Counted from the first letter of the stretch, positions 8,598 to 18,323 are shown. The stretch is 55,894 nt of DNA from Glaciecola sp. UBA2563 (GCA_002340325.1 DDLV01000071.1:1-55894); one strand, 5' to 3'. Notes: a model not told the origin generated them from the letters alone. Program-made: numbers and translations.

Positions 8598-11003
8598 ATG
8601 ACGAATAAAAAAAACGTGAAGGGTGCCTCGGAATTATGTCAGGTTTCTGCAGTTAAACTGCAGCCTAACATTGATTTACCGATATCATTTGAAGATGAAA
8701 GTTCCACCGCAGATTTGCCACAAAGTTTAATCGGACAAGCAAGAGCAAAACAGGCACTTCATTTTGGTTTAGAAGTAAAATCACATGGTTACAATATCTA
8801 CGTTATGGGGGAACAAGCTACTGGTAGATTTACGTTAATCAGTGATTTTATTAAGGATGAAATTCCGCTATCAAACGACCTTTTTGATTGGTGCTATATC
8901 AATAATTATGAAAACGAACGCGAACCTATTGTTTTGAGATTACGCGCAGGAGAAAGTGACCAAGTTGTCAAGGATTTCACGGAATTGGTAGATGAAGTGC
9001 TCGCTACTTTCCCTGCCGCGTATGAAAATCCTGGCTTTCAGAGACGTAAAGCAGCGATTACAAGGCATTACGAGCAGAAATATGATCATGCTATTGACCA
9101 AGTTGAAGCGTTAGCACTAGAACAAAGCATCGCACTCATTGAAGATGGTAACCGAGTAAGCTTTTCACCGATCATAGAAGGAAAGGTGATTGCTGATGGT
9201 GACTTTACTAATTTCCCAGAGCAAATGCGAAAGGATTTCTACGAGCGCGTAGACAAACTGGAAGTGTCTCTTACAGAAGCGCTTATCGAGATGCCTAGTT
9301 GGCAAAGAGAAAATACTGAAAAACGTAAGGCTTTAAAAAAAGAAGTTACAGAACAAGCCATTAGACCTTTATTAAAAGAGCTTCAGCGAAAATATGCGGA
9401 TAATCTGCAAATTCAGCGGCACATAAACGCAATGAAAGCGCATCTTATTGAAACGGTGGTTGAACATTTAGATGCCACTGATAAAGATGACAAGCACGAC
9501 GAATATGATCGCAAAGAAATGCTGCTGCAATACTATGTCCCGAATGTAATTGTGCGCAATAAACACACGCATGAGCCTCCACTCATTTACGAACCAAATC
9601 CCACCTACCAAAATCTATTTGGCAAGATCGAATATACCAATATCCAAGGCAGTGTGTTCACTAACTACCGCATGATCACTGCGGGTGCCATGCATAAGGC
9701 CAATGGTGGATACCTTATTTTGGATGCCGATAAATTATTCGCGAATAAACATGTCTGGGAGCCGCTGAAACTTGCATTAAAATTTGAGCAATTGAAGATG
9801 GAAATCCATCAATATGAGCCTGGCATGGTAAATTCGATGACGTTGACCCCTGAGCCAATAAAGTTGAATTTAAAACTTATCTTAGTGGGGACAAGAGGGC
9901 TGTTTTACGCGCTGCAAGATTATGACAGTGACTTTCCAGAGCTATTTAAAGTGCTTGTGGACTTTGATGATGATATTGAACTAAACGACCAAACACTGAA
10001 GCAATTTTGTCATAGAGTTCGTCGAGAAATTCACAAGCAGGGGATGCAATCGATATCTCAAGAGGCGATTGTAAAGCTCATCACATTTAGTATGCGTCAA
10101 TCAGAACACAGAGGGCGACTTCACGCGAAGTTTTCAAATGTTTTGGAGTTAATCAATGAAATCACTTTTTATTGTCTTAAAGAAAATAAACAGATCATAG
10201 AAGTAGCTGATATTAATGCTGCACTTGCTGCAAAGAAGCATCGAACATCACGGATATCAAAGCAGTTTGCAGACGATATTGAGCAAGGCCAGATTCTTAT
10301 CTCTACGGATGGAAAAGCAGTTGGCACAGTGAATGGACTTACTGTACTAGATATTGGCAACTCGTCTTTTGGCACCCCAGCGAGAATTACTGCGACAGTA
10401 TATGTAGGTGCAAATGGCATTGTTGATATCGAGCGTGAAGTTGAACTAGGGCAGTCCATTCACTCCAAAGGCGTTTTATTGTTGAGTGGTTATCTCGGCA
10501 ATAAGTTTGCGCAGGATTTCTCGCTTACGCTATCTGCTAACATTGCGCTGGAACAAAACTATGGATACGTTGACGGGGACAGTGCATCCCTTGCTGAGTT
10601 GATGTGTCTGATATCTGCACTGTCTGATGAGCCATTAAACCAGGGACTTGCAGTCACCGGAAGCATCAATCAATTTGGCGAAGTTCAGGCAGTTGGAGGT
10701 CTCAATGAGAAAATTGAAGGTTTCTTTTCTCTTTGTAAATCAAGAGGGTTAACAAAATCGCAAGGCGTAATTATTCCTGCGTCAAACGTTATAAATCTGG
10801 TATTGGAAAACGACGTGATAGACGCTGTTAAAGCGGGTGTGTTCAGTATTTACGCAGTAGAGACTGTCGACCAGGCAATGGAAATAAGTACAGGTAAAAC
10901 GGCTGGTATGCTCAGAGCAAATCATTATTTTCCGAGTAATTCGATTAATGCGAAGACAGTAAATCGCCTCAAAAAAATATCTTCTTTAGTTAACGGCGAA
11001 TGA
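8598..11003 (+). CDS. Lon-family ATP-dependent protease with AAA_32 domain
   Basis: Cytosolic AAA+ serine protease related to LonB/LonC-type enzymes rather than classical LonA: there is no LonA N-terminal substrate domain. The ATPase part has a degenerate Walker A (GEQATGRFT, residues 71-79, with Arg where Lys is usual), which is common in this subgroup, and a long helical insertion (about 150-320). The C-terminal protease domain has the Lon Ser-Lys dyad: S662 in DGDSAS and K705 in GGLNEKIEGF, spaced 43 residues as in E. coli Lon. At 801 residues it is full length. Substrates cannot be inferred. Monocistronic; it converges with yhbY. Confidence 0.88.
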   Translation: MTNKKNVKGASELCQVSAVKLQPNIDLPISFEDESSTADLPQSLIGQARAKQALHFGLEVKSHGYNIYVMGEQATGRFTLISDFIKDEIPLSNDLFDWCYINNYENEREPIVLRLRAGESDQVVKDFTELVDEVLATFPAAYENPGFQRRKAAITRHYEQKYDHAIDQVEALALEQSIALIEDGNRVSFSPIIEGKVIADGDFTNFPEQMRKDFYERVDKLEVSLTEALIEMPSWQRENTEKRKALKKEVTEQAIRPLLKELQRKYADNLQIQRHINAMKAHLIETVVEHLDATDKDDKHDEYDRKEMLLQYYVPNVIVRNKHTHEPPLIYEPNPTYQNLFGKIEYTNIQGSVFTNYRMITAGAMHKANGGYLILDADKLFANKHVWEPLKLALKFEQLKMEIHQYEPGMVNSMTLTPEPIKLNLKLILVGTRGLFYALQDYDSDFPELFKVLVDFDDDIELNDQTLKQFCHRVRREIHKQGMQSISQEAIVKLITFSMRQSEHRGRLHAKFSNVLELINEITFYCLKENKQIIEVADINAALAAKKHRTSRISKQFADDIEQGQILISTDGKAVGTVNGLTVLDIGNSSFGTPARITATVYVGANGIVDIEREVELGQSIHSKGVLLLSGYLGNKFAQDFSLTLSANIALEQNYGYVDGDSASLAELMCLISALSDEPLNQGLAVTGSINQFGEVQAVGGLNEKIEGFFSLCKSRGLTKSQGVIIPASNVINLVLENDVIDAVKAGVFSIYAVETVDQAMEISTGKTAGMLRANHYFPSNSINAKTVNRLKKISSLVNGE

Positions 11004-11033
11004 ACCTAAAGGCGCATCTTCTCGGTGATTAAG

Positions 11034-11055
11034 CTCGGGGTGATAAAGCCCTGAG
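11034..11055. terminator. Weak hairpin between convergent genes
   Basis: CTCGGGG-N8-CCCTGAG forms a 7-bp stem with one mismatch (G against A when paired) in the 63-bp space between the Lon-family gene and yhbY. No U-tract follows on either strand, so termination by it is only possible. Confidence 0.25.
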
Positions 11056-11066
11056 TGAAGAACGTT

Positions 11067-11363
11067 TCACGCCCTCGGTAGAGTAATCTTTTGTTGTTCG
11101 CTGGTCTTAAACAAGATAAGCATATGACCAATCAACTGTACCTTAAGTGCACCGGTCTCACCAACGATGGCATCTACAATAAGCGCCTTTTGGTCTCTAT
11201 CATCCGTTGGGATCTTTACTTTTATGAGTTCGTGATGACCTAGTGCATTATCAATTTCAGCGACGACACCTTCAGTGAGGCCATTATTTCCAAGCTGAAC
11301 GACGGGCTTCAGAGAATGCGCAAGCCCTTTCAAAAACTGTTTTTGTTTGTTAGTCAATTGCAT
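11067..11363 (-). CDS. yhbY: CRM-domain RNA-binding protein YhbY
   Basis: Small 50S-assembly-associated protein with a single CRM (YhbY) domain. The 98-residue protein shows the family's KQFLKGLAHSLKPVVQLGNNGLTEGV, including the GNNG loop, and HELIKVKI. It is divergent from rlmE with 214 bp between them, the conserved gammaproteobacterial arrangement yhbY/rlmE-ftsH. Confidence 0.94.
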   Translation of the reverse strand: MQLTNKQKQFLKGLAHSLKPVVQLGNNGLTEGVVAEIDNALGHHELIKVKIPTDDRDQKALIVDAIVGETGALKVQLIGHMLILFKTSEQQKITLPRA

Positions 11364-11577
11364 TGAATAAACAATATTCTATATAACCTTGAATTCTGAC
11401 ATTCTACCTACACTTTATTAACAAAGCGATAGGCTATCCGTGAATGCTGTCTAAAAACCGACTCCACTGTTAGCGCGGTTTTGTAATGATAGCGCGCGAT
11501 ACATGGTGGTTTTTCGCCTATGCGTTCCAGCGTGTAACCAGTGCGTGGAGAATCGCAAGACGGGGGCATAGGGTAAA

Positions 11578-12207
11578 ATGGTTAAGAAAAAACAATCAGC
11601 AAGCAGTAAACGTTGGTTGAAAGAGCATCGCGACGATGTTTTTGTCCAAAAAGCTCAAAAGATGGGGCTAAGGTCAAGAGCGGTGTTTAAAATTGAAGCG
11701 CTTAACGACAAAGACAATCTGCTTTCGCATGGCAATGTCGTTATTGATCTTGGCGCTGCGCCTGGCGGTTGGTCACAATACTGTGCAGACCAAGTGGGTA
11801 CCAACGGTATAGTCATTGCATGCGACCTTTTGCCGATGGACCCGATTGCCGGTGTTGAGTTTTTGCAAGGGGACTTTAGGGAAAATGCAGTGTTGGACGC
11901 ACTTATCGAGAGGCTTAGTGGTCGAAGTGTCGATGTCGTTTTGTCAGATATGGCGCCAAATATGAGTGGAAACCAGGCTGTCGACCAAGCGAAATCGATG
12001 TATTTATGTGAACTTGCCTTGGATATGTGCGAGCAAGTATTGAAGCCTAATGGCAACTTTGTTATCAAGGTTTTCCAAGGCGAAGGATTCGATGATTATT
12101 TTAAAGCGATCAAAAATCGCTTTTCTTCCGTTAAAACAAGAAAACCAGACGCTTCTAGAGCACGTTCACGAGAAGTGTATCTGGTGGCGAAAGGCTACAA
12201 AGTGTAG
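11578..12207 (+). CDS. rlmE: 23S rRNA 2'-O-ribose U2552 methyltransferase
   Basis: FtsJ/RrmJ-type SAM-dependent methyltransferase that acts on U2552 of the A-loop during 50S maturation. Its 209 residues include the SAM motif DLGAAPGGWSQ (57-67) and the K-D-K-E catalytic tetrad K38, D124, K164 and E199, at the same numbers as in E. coli. An AGGGT precedes the ATG. ftsH follows after 82 bp, the usual rlmE-ftsH operon. Confidence 0.97.
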   Translation: MVKKKQSASSKRWLKEHRDDVFVQKAQKMGLRSRAVFKIEALNDKDNLLSHGNVVIDLGAAPGGWSQYCADQVGTNGIVIACDLLPMDPIAGVEFLQGDFRENAVLDALIERLSGRSVDVVLSDMAPNMSGNQAVDQAKSMYLCELALDMCEQVLKPNGNFVIKVFQGEGFDDYFKAIKNRFSSVKTRKPDASRARSREVYLVAKGYKV

Positions 12208-12289
12208 TAGTCTTAGAATGCAATTAAGCGTTGACGCGCGACGCATCGCAGTCTAATTATGGCGCGATTATGAAAAGGGGTGACCAGCT

Positions 12290-14215
12290 TTGAGCGACAT
12301 GGCAAAAAATTTAATCTTATGGTTGTTTATCGCAGTGGTGTTGATGATGGTATTCAAAAACTTCACTGGCAGCGAGCCAATGGGTGTGCAAAAAGACTAC
12401 ACAACATTTTTGCAACAAGTCCAACGGGGTGATATTCAAGAAGTTACAGTCAAAGGTAACGAAATCAAAGGGCGTACGACAACGGGTGAAAGTTTTGTAA
12501 CCTATATGCCTGTCATTGATACTCAGCTTGTGTCCGACCTTGCAAAATACGACGTCAGAGCTTTCGGGACGCCGCCAGAGCAACCGAGTCTTTTAGCGAA
12601 TATTTTGATTTCATGGTTCCCAATGCTCCTATTGATTGGTGTTTGGATCTTTTTCATGCGTCAGATGCAAGGTGGCGGTGGACGCGGTGCCATGTCTTTT
12701 GGTAAGAGTAAGGCGCGATTGTTGAGCGAAGACCAGATAAAAACGACGTTCGCAGACGTTGCTGGTTGTGACGAAGCAAAAGAAGAAGTCGGCGAACTCG
12801 TAGACTTCTTGCGCGACCCGACAAAATTCCAAAAATTGGGCGGAAAAATACCAAAAGGGGTTTTGATGGTTGGCCCTCCGGGTACGGGTAAAACGCTTCT
12901 TGCGAAGGCAATTGCAGGTGAAGCGAAGGTACCGTTTTTTACAATTTCTGGTTCTGATTTTGTAGAGATGTTCGTCGGCGTCGGTGCTTCTCGCGTCCGA
13001 GACATGTTTGAACAAGCGAAAAAATCATCACCTTGTATCATCTTTATCGACGAAATCGATGCTGTTGGTCGGCAACGTGGTGCGGGCCTTGGTGGCGGCC
13101 ACGATGAGCGCGAGCAGACGTTGAACCAAATGCTTGTTGAGATGGATGGATTCGAAGGTCATGAAGGCATCATTGTTATTGCAGCAACCAACAGACCAGA
13201 CGTACTTGACCCGGCGCTCTTAAGACCGGGACGATTCGACCGCCAAGTAACGGTCGGATTACCAGACATCCGTGGGCGTGAACAAATATTGAAAGTGCAT
13301 ATGCGTAAAGTCCCAATCGGTGATGACGTGGAAGCGTCGGTCATTGCGCGAGGAACACCCGGATTTTCTGGCGCAGATCTGGCTAATTTGGTAAACGAAG
13401 CAGCATTATTCGCAGCGAGAGCAAACCGTCGTTTAGTGTCTATGGAAGAGTTTGAAAAGGCCAAAGACAAAATCATGATGGGTACTGAGCGCCGCAGTAT
13501 GGTGATGTCAGAGAAAGAAAAAGAGATGACTGCTTATCACGAAGCTGGACACGCCATTGTTGGTCGAATCGTACCTGAACACGATCCGGTGTACAAAGTC
13601 TCCATTATTCCACGTGGTAGAGCCTTGGGTGTCACAATGTATTTGCCCGAGCAAGACCGCGTGAGTTACACAAAGCGTCATTTGGAAAGTATGATCTCAA
13701 GCTTGTTTGGTGGTCGAATTGCTGAAGACATTATTTATGGCGTGGATGCGGTTACCACGGGAGCATCAAATGATATTGAACGCGCAACCGACATAGCCAA
13801 AAAGATGGTCACGCAATGGGGACTATCAGAAAAGATGGGGCCGCAATTGTATGCCGAGGAAGAAGGCGAAGTGTTTCTTGGTCGCTCAATGAGTAAATCA
13901 GCGAGTATGTCAGATGAGACTGCACGCGCCATTGATTCAGAAATCAAAGACTTGATAGATCGCAATTATAAGCGCGCATATACCATTCTCGAAGAAAATA
14001 TGGATATCCTCCATGCGATGAAAGACGCATTGATGAAATATGAAACTATCGACGCGCGTCAAATAGACGATTTGATGGAAAGGCGTGAAGTTCGGCCTCC
14101 GGCAGATTGGGATAATAGGTCTGACTCAGGTGACTCGTCTGGAGGAACGACTATTGATGTTGGTCGTCAAGACAAGCCTAAAGATGACGGCGAAGCTAGC
14201 ACCTCACCCCAATAA
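12290..14215 (+). CDS. ftsH: ATP-dependent zinc metalloprotease FtsH
   Basis: Membrane-anchored AAA+ protease that degrades LpxC, sigma-32 and misassembled membrane proteins. The 641-residue protein has transmembrane segments at about 7-23 and 102-122 around a periplasmic domain, Walker A GPPGTGKT (195-202), Walker B IFIDEID (251-257), the SRH region RPGRFDRQV and zinc site HEAGH (417-421). The start is a TTG: AAGGGG at 12275-12280 lies 9 nt before it, whereas the in-frame ATG at 12299 is too far from that site. A strong terminator follows. Confidence 0.98.
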   Translation: MSDMAKNLILWLFIAVVLMMVFKNFTGSEPMGVQKDYTTFLQQVQRGDIQEVTVKGNEIKGRTTTGESFVTYMPVIDTQLVSDLAKYDVRAFGTPPEQPSLLANILISWFPMLLLIGVWIFFMRQMQGGGGRGAMSFGKSKARLLSEDQIKTTFADVAGCDEAKEEVGELVDFLRDPTKFQKLGGKIPKGVLMVGPPGTGKTLLAKAIAGEAKVPFFTISGSDFVEMFVGVGASRVRDMFEQAKKSSPCIIFIDEIDAVGRQRGAGLGGGHDEREQTLNQMLVEMDGFEGHEGIIVIAATNRPDVLDPALLRPGRFDRQVTVGLPDIRGREQILKVHMRKVPIGDDVEASVIARGTPGFSGADLANLVNEAALFAARANRRLVSMEEFEKAKDKIMMGTERRSMVMSEKEKEMTAYHEAGHAIVGRIVPEHDPVYKVSIIPRGRALGVTMYLPEQDRVSYTKRHLESMISSLFGGRIAEDIIYGVDAVTTGASNDIERATDIAKKMVTQWGLSEKMGPQLYAEEEGEVFLGRSMSKSASMSDETARAIDSEIKDLIDRNYKRAYTILEENMDILHAMKDALMKYETIDARQIDDLMERREVRPPADWDNRSDSGDSSGGTTIDVGRQDKPKDDGEASTSPQ

Positions 14216-14229
14216 ATGAAAACCTAGTT

Positions 14230-14256
14230 AAAAAACGCCGCTAGACGGCGTTTTTT
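14230..14256. terminator. Rho-independent terminator after ftsH
   Basis: Perfect 11-bp stem (AAAAAACGCCG / CGGCGTTTTTT) with loop CTAGA, starting 14 bp after the ftsH stop. The A and T runs on both sides let it work in either direction, but only ftsH reads into it. It separates rlmE-ftsH from the folP operon. Confidence 0.88.
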
Positions 14257-14324
14257 ATTGGTTGTAGATGAGCGTTTTTAGCTTTACTATTCACGTTTTC
14301 AAGGAAAGCAGTAGGTCAAATGTC

Positions 14325-15164
14325 ATGATGGAATTTGGGGATAAGACAGTTTATTTTACCGGCCCTAAAATCATGGGAATTATCAATATGACGCCGGACT
14401 CTTTTTCAGACGGTGGAAAGTTAAACACGGTAGATAAAGCATTACAGCAAACGGAGAAATTGCTTGATGCAGGCGCGACATTTATCGACATTGGCGGAGA
14501 ATCTACAAGGCCTGGCGCGAAGGAAGTTCCTGTTGAAGAAGAACTAAAAAGGGTAATACCAATTATTCGTGCCGTGAGCAGTGAATTTGATACTATTATT
14601 TCCATCGATACCAGCAAACCTGAAGTAATGACTAAGGCAGTGAGTGCTGGTGCACGCCTAATAAATGATGTCCGCGCCCTTAACAAACCAAATGCGCTTG
14701 AAACGGCGTCACTTCTAGCAAATAGTCACAATATTCCAACGTGCATCATGCACATGCGGGGAAGCCCTGAAGACATGCAAGATGAACCTCAGTATGCCTC
14801 TGTGGTAGAAGATATTCTGGATTTTTTCCGAGAGAAGATAAATCGTCTGACCGGCGCGGGTTTTCGCTATAGTCAAATCATGCTAGACCCGGGATTTGGA
14901 TTTGGTAAGACCACTGAGCACAACTTTCAACTTCTTAAACATTTCCAATCGTTCACTCAATTTGACCTGCCTGTTCTTGCGGGTATGTCGAGAAAGTCTA
15001 TGATTGGTAATGTTTTGGAAAAGTCGGTCGACAACAGAGTTTTTGGCGACGTTGCGGCTCACACTATCGCAGCTTTGCAAGGCGCTTCTGTATTAAGAGT
15101 TCACGATGCCCAAGCGGTCATGGATGCAGTTAAGATAGTGAATAAAATGAATGATGTGGATTAA
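14325..15164 (+). CDS. folP: Dihydropteroate synthase
   Basis: Folate pathway enzyme that condenses pABA with 6-hydroxymethyl-dihydropterin diphosphate; the sulfonamide target. Family motifs are MGIINMTPDSFSDGG, GGESTRPGA, the DPGFGFGKT loop and GMSRKSMIG. The open frame extends up to an ATG at 14268, only 12 bp after the ftsH terminator, but the tandem ATGs at 14325/14328 give the usual N-terminal length and have TAGGT 9 nt upstream. glmM follows after 7 bp, as in most gammaproteobacteria. Confidence 0.95.
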   Translation: MMEFGDKTVYFTGPKIMGIINMTPDSFSDGGKLNTVDKALQQTEKLLDAGATFIDIGGESTRPGAKEVPVEEELKRVIPIIRAVSSEFDTIISIDTSKPEVMTKAVSAGARLINDVRALNKPNALETASLLANSHNIPTCIMHMRGSPEDMQDEPQYASVVEDILDFFREKINRLTGAGFRYSQIMLDPGFGFGKTTEHNFQLLKHFQSFTQFDLPVLAGMSRKSMIGNVLEKSVDNRVFGDVAAHTIAALQGASVLRVHDAQAVMDAVKIVNKMNDVD

Positions 15165-15171
15165 GTAAATA

Positions 15172-16518
15172 ATGGGTAAACGACAGTTTTTTGGTACTGA
15201 TGGGATCCGCGGGAAAGTCGGTGAAAGCCTGATTAATCCTGAGTTTGTAACAAAACTTGGATGGGCAGCAGGAAAAGTTCTCGCAGGCCATGGTACCAAC
15301 AAAGTACTGGTTGGCAAAGATACTCGGATATCAGGGTATATGTTGGAATCAGCACTGGAGGCTGGATTGTCTGCGGCTGGAATTAATATAGGTTTGCTAG
15401 GTCCAATGCCAACACCTGCTATTGCATACCTAACTAAGACCTTTCGCTCTGAAGCAGGGATCGTGATTAGTGCATCACACAACCCCTATTACGATAATGG
15501 CATTAAATTCTTTTCGTCAAAAGGATTGAAACTCGATGACGATATCGAGACTGCAATTGAAAAACAAATGCAGGAACCAATGACCTGCGTTGCCTCTGAT
15601 AAGCTTGGTAAAGCTTCAAGAGTCAATGATGCTGCAGGCAGGTACATCGAATATTGCAAAGGAACATTCCCATCGGACCTTTCATTGAATGGGCTGCGAA
15701 TAGTAGTTGATTGCGCTCACGGTGCCACATATCACATTGCGCCAAACGTGTTACGCGAACTTGGCGCCACTGTTTTCGAGGTCGGCACAAGCCCGGATGG
15801 ATTAAATATAAACAAGAAAGTTGGCGCGACATCAATTCGTTCTTGCGTTAATGCTGTTAGGGAAAATAACGCTGACCTTGGATTTGCCCTTGATGGTGAT
15901 GGCGATCGGATAATGATGGTCGACGAGAAAGGCAGTGTTATTGATGGTGACCAGATTGTTTTTATTATTGCAAGAGATGCATTGCGCTCAGGAAAACTAA
16001 AAGGAGGCGTTGTTGGCACTAAAATGACAAACCTGGCAATGGAGCTTGCACTTAAAAGTCTTGGCGTTCCGTTTGAAAGAGCTGATGTAGGCGATCGCTA
16101 TGTCGTAGAACTATTACAAAAGAATAACTGGTGTATTGGTGGCGAGAACTCTGGACACGTATTAAATCTGCAATATGCGACAACAGGTGATGGCATTGTT
16201 GCGGGGTTGCAAGTTATCTCAGCCATGCTGCGCGCGAATTTAAGTTTACATGAAATCGCAAATGGCTATATAAAGTTCCCTCAAAAACTTATTAACATCA
16301 GGTATTCAGAGGGAATCTCAAATCCGATAGAACACGAGTCCGTTTTGTCGGCCGTTACCGAGGCGGAGCATGCAATGGCAAGTAGTGGCCGAGTGCTATT
16401 AAGAAAAAGTGGTACAGAGCCGCTGATAAGAGTTATGGTCGAGGCGAAAGAAGAACCAGAAGCTCAAAAATGGGCAACGCATATTGCGCAATGCGTTGAA
16501 CAAGTTAGCGAATATTGA
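15172..16518 (+). CDS. glmM: Phosphoglucosamine mutase
   Basis: Converts glucosamine-6-phosphate to glucosamine-1-phosphate for UDP-GlcNAc, feeding peptidoglycan and LPS. The 448 residues contain the phosphoserine loop SASHNP (S102 is the phosphorylated serine), the metal-binding DGDGDR (241-246), the sugar-binding GGENSGH and the phosphate-binding RKSGTEPLIRVM near the C-terminus. Part of folP-glmM; a 142-bp spacer before tpiA may hold another promoter. Confidence 0.97.
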   Translation: MGKRQFFGTDGIRGKVGESLINPEFVTKLGWAAGKVLAGHGTNKVLVGKDTRISGYMLESALEAGLSAAGINIGLLGPMPTPAIAYLTKTFRSEAGIVISASHNPYYDNGIKFFSSKGLKLDDDIETAIEKQMQEPMTCVASDKLGKASRVNDAAGRYIEYCKGTFPSDLSLNGLRIVVDCAHGATYHIAPNVLRELGATVFEVGTSPDGLNINKKVGATSIRSCVNAVRENNADLGFALDGDGDRIMMVDEKGSVIDGDQIVFIIARDALRSGKLKGGVVGTKMTNLAMELALKSLGVPFERADVGDRYVVELLQKNNWCIGGENSGHVLNLQYATTGDGIVAGLQVISAMLRANLSLHEIANGYIKFPQKLINIRYSEGISNPIEHESVLSAVTEAEHAMASSGRVLLRKSGTEPLIRVMVEAKEEPEAQKWATHIAQCVEQVSEY

Positions 16519-16660
16519 TAAACACACTCTGTATAAACAAAATATTTATATAAATCTATTGTTATTTTACACCGGCTTAGTTAATATCACGCCGTTTTTC
16601 AGGTACGGTCCACAGGTGTAATTGTAAGTGGTAAATTAACTTGGCTAAAGGACGGGATAA

Positions 16661-17395
16661 ATGCCGATAGCTCCAAAAATGATTGTTGCAGGTAACTGGA
16701 AGATGAACGGAGACCTGAGCAGAATAGAAGAGTTCAGAAAACAACTTTCCCATCTATCAGTTGTGGAGGTTGTATTGTGTCCGCCGAGTGTTTACTTGAG
16801 TTCAGCAAAGTCAGATAATTATGCAGTTGGCGCTCAAGATTGTAGTGAATTTCTAAGTGGCGCGCATACGGGTGATATAAGCGTCGAAATGCTCAAAGAA
16901 ATTGGATGCAAATATGTTATCATCGGGCACTCTGAGCGTAGGCAAGACCACTTAGAATCAAATAAACAAGTAGCGGCTAAGGTAAAAACTGCAATAGACG
17001 CGGGAATAACTCCGATCGCTTGTGTTGGTGAACCACTAGAAGTACGAGAAGCAGGTGGGGTGTTTGAATATGTTGGCGAGCAAATACAAGCAATCCTAGA
17101 ATTGTGCGGTGATACATTCTTTAGTTCGTCAGTAATTGCATACGAACCTATATGGGCGATTGGCACTGGTAAGACAGCATCTCCAGAACAGGCGCAAGAG
17201 GTGCATGCGTTTATTCGAAAAGAGTTATTAAAAGTATCTGAGAAGGCTCAAATGATGTCTATACTTTATGGCGGAAGTGTCAAGCCAGACAACGCACAAG
17301 CATTATTTGCTCAGCCGGATATAAATGGCGGCCTTATTGGGGGTGCTAGTTTGCAACTAGAGAGTTTTAAGAAAATTTGTCAAGCGGCAAATTAA
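16661..17395 (+). CDS. tpiA: Triosephosphate isomerase
   Basis: Interconverts dihydroxyacetone phosphate and glyceraldehyde-3-phosphate. The 244-residue TIM barrel has all catalytic residues: K14 in GNWKMNG, H90 in IIGHSERR, and E162 in YEPIWAIGTGK (which also begins loop 6), plus the phosphate-binding GGLIGGASL. It is followed by secG after 16 bp, the common glmM-tpiA-secG order. Confidence 0.97.
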   Translation: MPIAPKMIVAGNWKMNGDLSRIEEFRKQLSHLSVVEVVLCPPSVYLSSAKSDNYAVGAQDCSEFLSGAHTGDISVEMLKEIGCKYVIIGHSERRQDHLESNKQVAAKVKTAIDAGITPIACVGEPLEVREAGGVFEYVGEQIQAILELCGDTFFSSSVIAYEPIWAIGTGKTASPEQAQEVHAFIRKELLKVSEKAQMMSILYGGSVKPDNAQALFAQPDINGGLIGGASLQLESFKKICQAAN

Positions 17396-17411
17396 AAGGT
17401 TTATAAAACGA

Positions 17412-17846
17412 ATGACGTTATACGAAATTTTATTGATTGTTTATTTAATTGTAGCGATCATGCTCATCGTGGCAGTACTTTTACAGCAAGGTAAAGGGGC
17501 TGAAATGGGAGCCTCATTTGGTGCAGGTGGGTCAAACACGGTGTTTGGTGCTTCTGGATCAGGCAACTTTATGACGCGGACGACTGCGGTCCTGGCGACA
17601 GCGTTTTTTGTGATTAGTTTGACTATTGGCAGTATTACGGCAAACCGCGAGACTAAGGGCAGTGACTTTGAAAATTTAGAGGCGCCTGGATTGGCAATAC
17701 CCGATCAGTCAATTGAAAATAGTGTGCCTATATCTGAGCAGGTTCCTGAATCAGCAGATGTCCCTGTTACCAATAGTGATGTTCCTCAGACTGAAGAGGC
17801 ATCTGAACCTGCAGAGGGTGGTGAAGCCGAAGGTGAGGGAGGTTAA
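17412..17846 (+). CDS. secG: Preprotein translocase subunit SecG
   Basis: Small SecYEG subunit that assists SecA-driven export. The 144-residue protein has two membrane segments (about 3-23 and 55-75) flanking the Gly-rich loop with FGAGGSNTVFGASGSGNFMTR, diagnostic of SecG. The C-terminal 60 residues are acidic, Pro/Glu-rich and probably disordered. There is no terminator between it and the tRNA 38 bp downstream, so they are likely cotranscribed. Confidence 0.95.
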   Translation: MTLYEILLIVYLIVAIMLIVAVLLQQGKGAEMGASFGAGGSNTVFGASGSGNFMTRTTAVLATAFFVISLTIGSITANRETKGSDFENLEAPGLAIPDQSIENSVPISEQVPESADVPVTNSDVPQTEEASEPAEGGEAEGEGG

Positions 17847-17884
17847 GCCTTTTACTTCGATAAGTATATTCTGTTAAGTAGCGT

Positions 17885-17970
17885 GCGGATGTGGTGGAAT
17901 TGGTAGACACGCCATCTTGAGGGGGTGGTGAGCAATGCTCGTGCGAGTTCAAGTCTCGCCATCCGCACCA
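17885..17970 (+). tRNA. tRNA-Leu (anticodon GAG)
   Basis: Cloverleaf readable by eye: acceptor GCGGATG pairs with CATCCGC at 17960-17966, followed by A and encoded CCA. The anticodon stem CCATC/GGTGG encloses loop TTGAGGG (anticodon GAG), there is a long class II variable arm, and the T arm carries GTTCAAGTC. The secG-tRNA-Leu(GAG) linkage is the same as in E. coli (leuU). Confidence 0.97.
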
Positions 17971-17984
17971 ACTCAGTAACATAT

Positions 17985-18323
17985 TTAGGCTCTCTTCGCA
18001 GACAGGTTTGAACTTCTTGTTATCACCTTGCTTCTCATTTGTCGTTCGAGGTGGCGTTTTGCTTTTTCAATTATCGCTCTTAACGCAATTTCTATTTCTG
18101 CCTCATTTAATGATATTTCTATCCGCTGTTTATTCTTAAGTTCAATATTGCAGTTGATATTGACATGATTTCCTTGAACGCTGGAATGTTCCGTCTTAAT
18201 CTCAAAATTTGCGTCCTCAATCAATGGCACGAATCGAGATAAATTCAGGCCAATCAACGTGTTAAGCAAATTAAGCTGTTTCTCACTCAGATTGATATCC
18301 GTCGTGTGTAGCTGGTAATTCAT
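17985..18323 (-). CDS. HPF/RaiA-like ribosome-associated protein (putative)
   Basis: 112-residue soluble protein with the predicted beta-alpha-beta-beta-beta-alpha order of the sigma-54 modulation/HPF family: an N-terminal strand, helix EKQLNLLNTLIGLNLSRF, strands with FEIKTEH and HVNINCNIEL, then helix EIEIALRAIIEKAKRHLERQ, with a basic tail. This family binds the decoding centre of 30S subunits in stationary phase. Identity is from overall pattern only. It is divergent from an NhaR-like regulator (122 bp apart), which suggests joint control. Both sit where rimP-nusA-infB would be expected. Confidence 0.6.
   Translation of the reverse strand: MNYQLHTTDINLSEKQLNLLNTLIGLNLSRFVPLIEDANFEIKTEHSSVQGNHVNINCNIELKNKQRIEISLNEAEIEIALRAIIEKAKRHLERQMRSKVITRSSNLSAKRA

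Noticed and set aside
12629..13041. Long minus-strand open frames inside ftsH
   Set aside because: They are antisense to the conserved AAA domain, have no recognisable family and no ribosome site.
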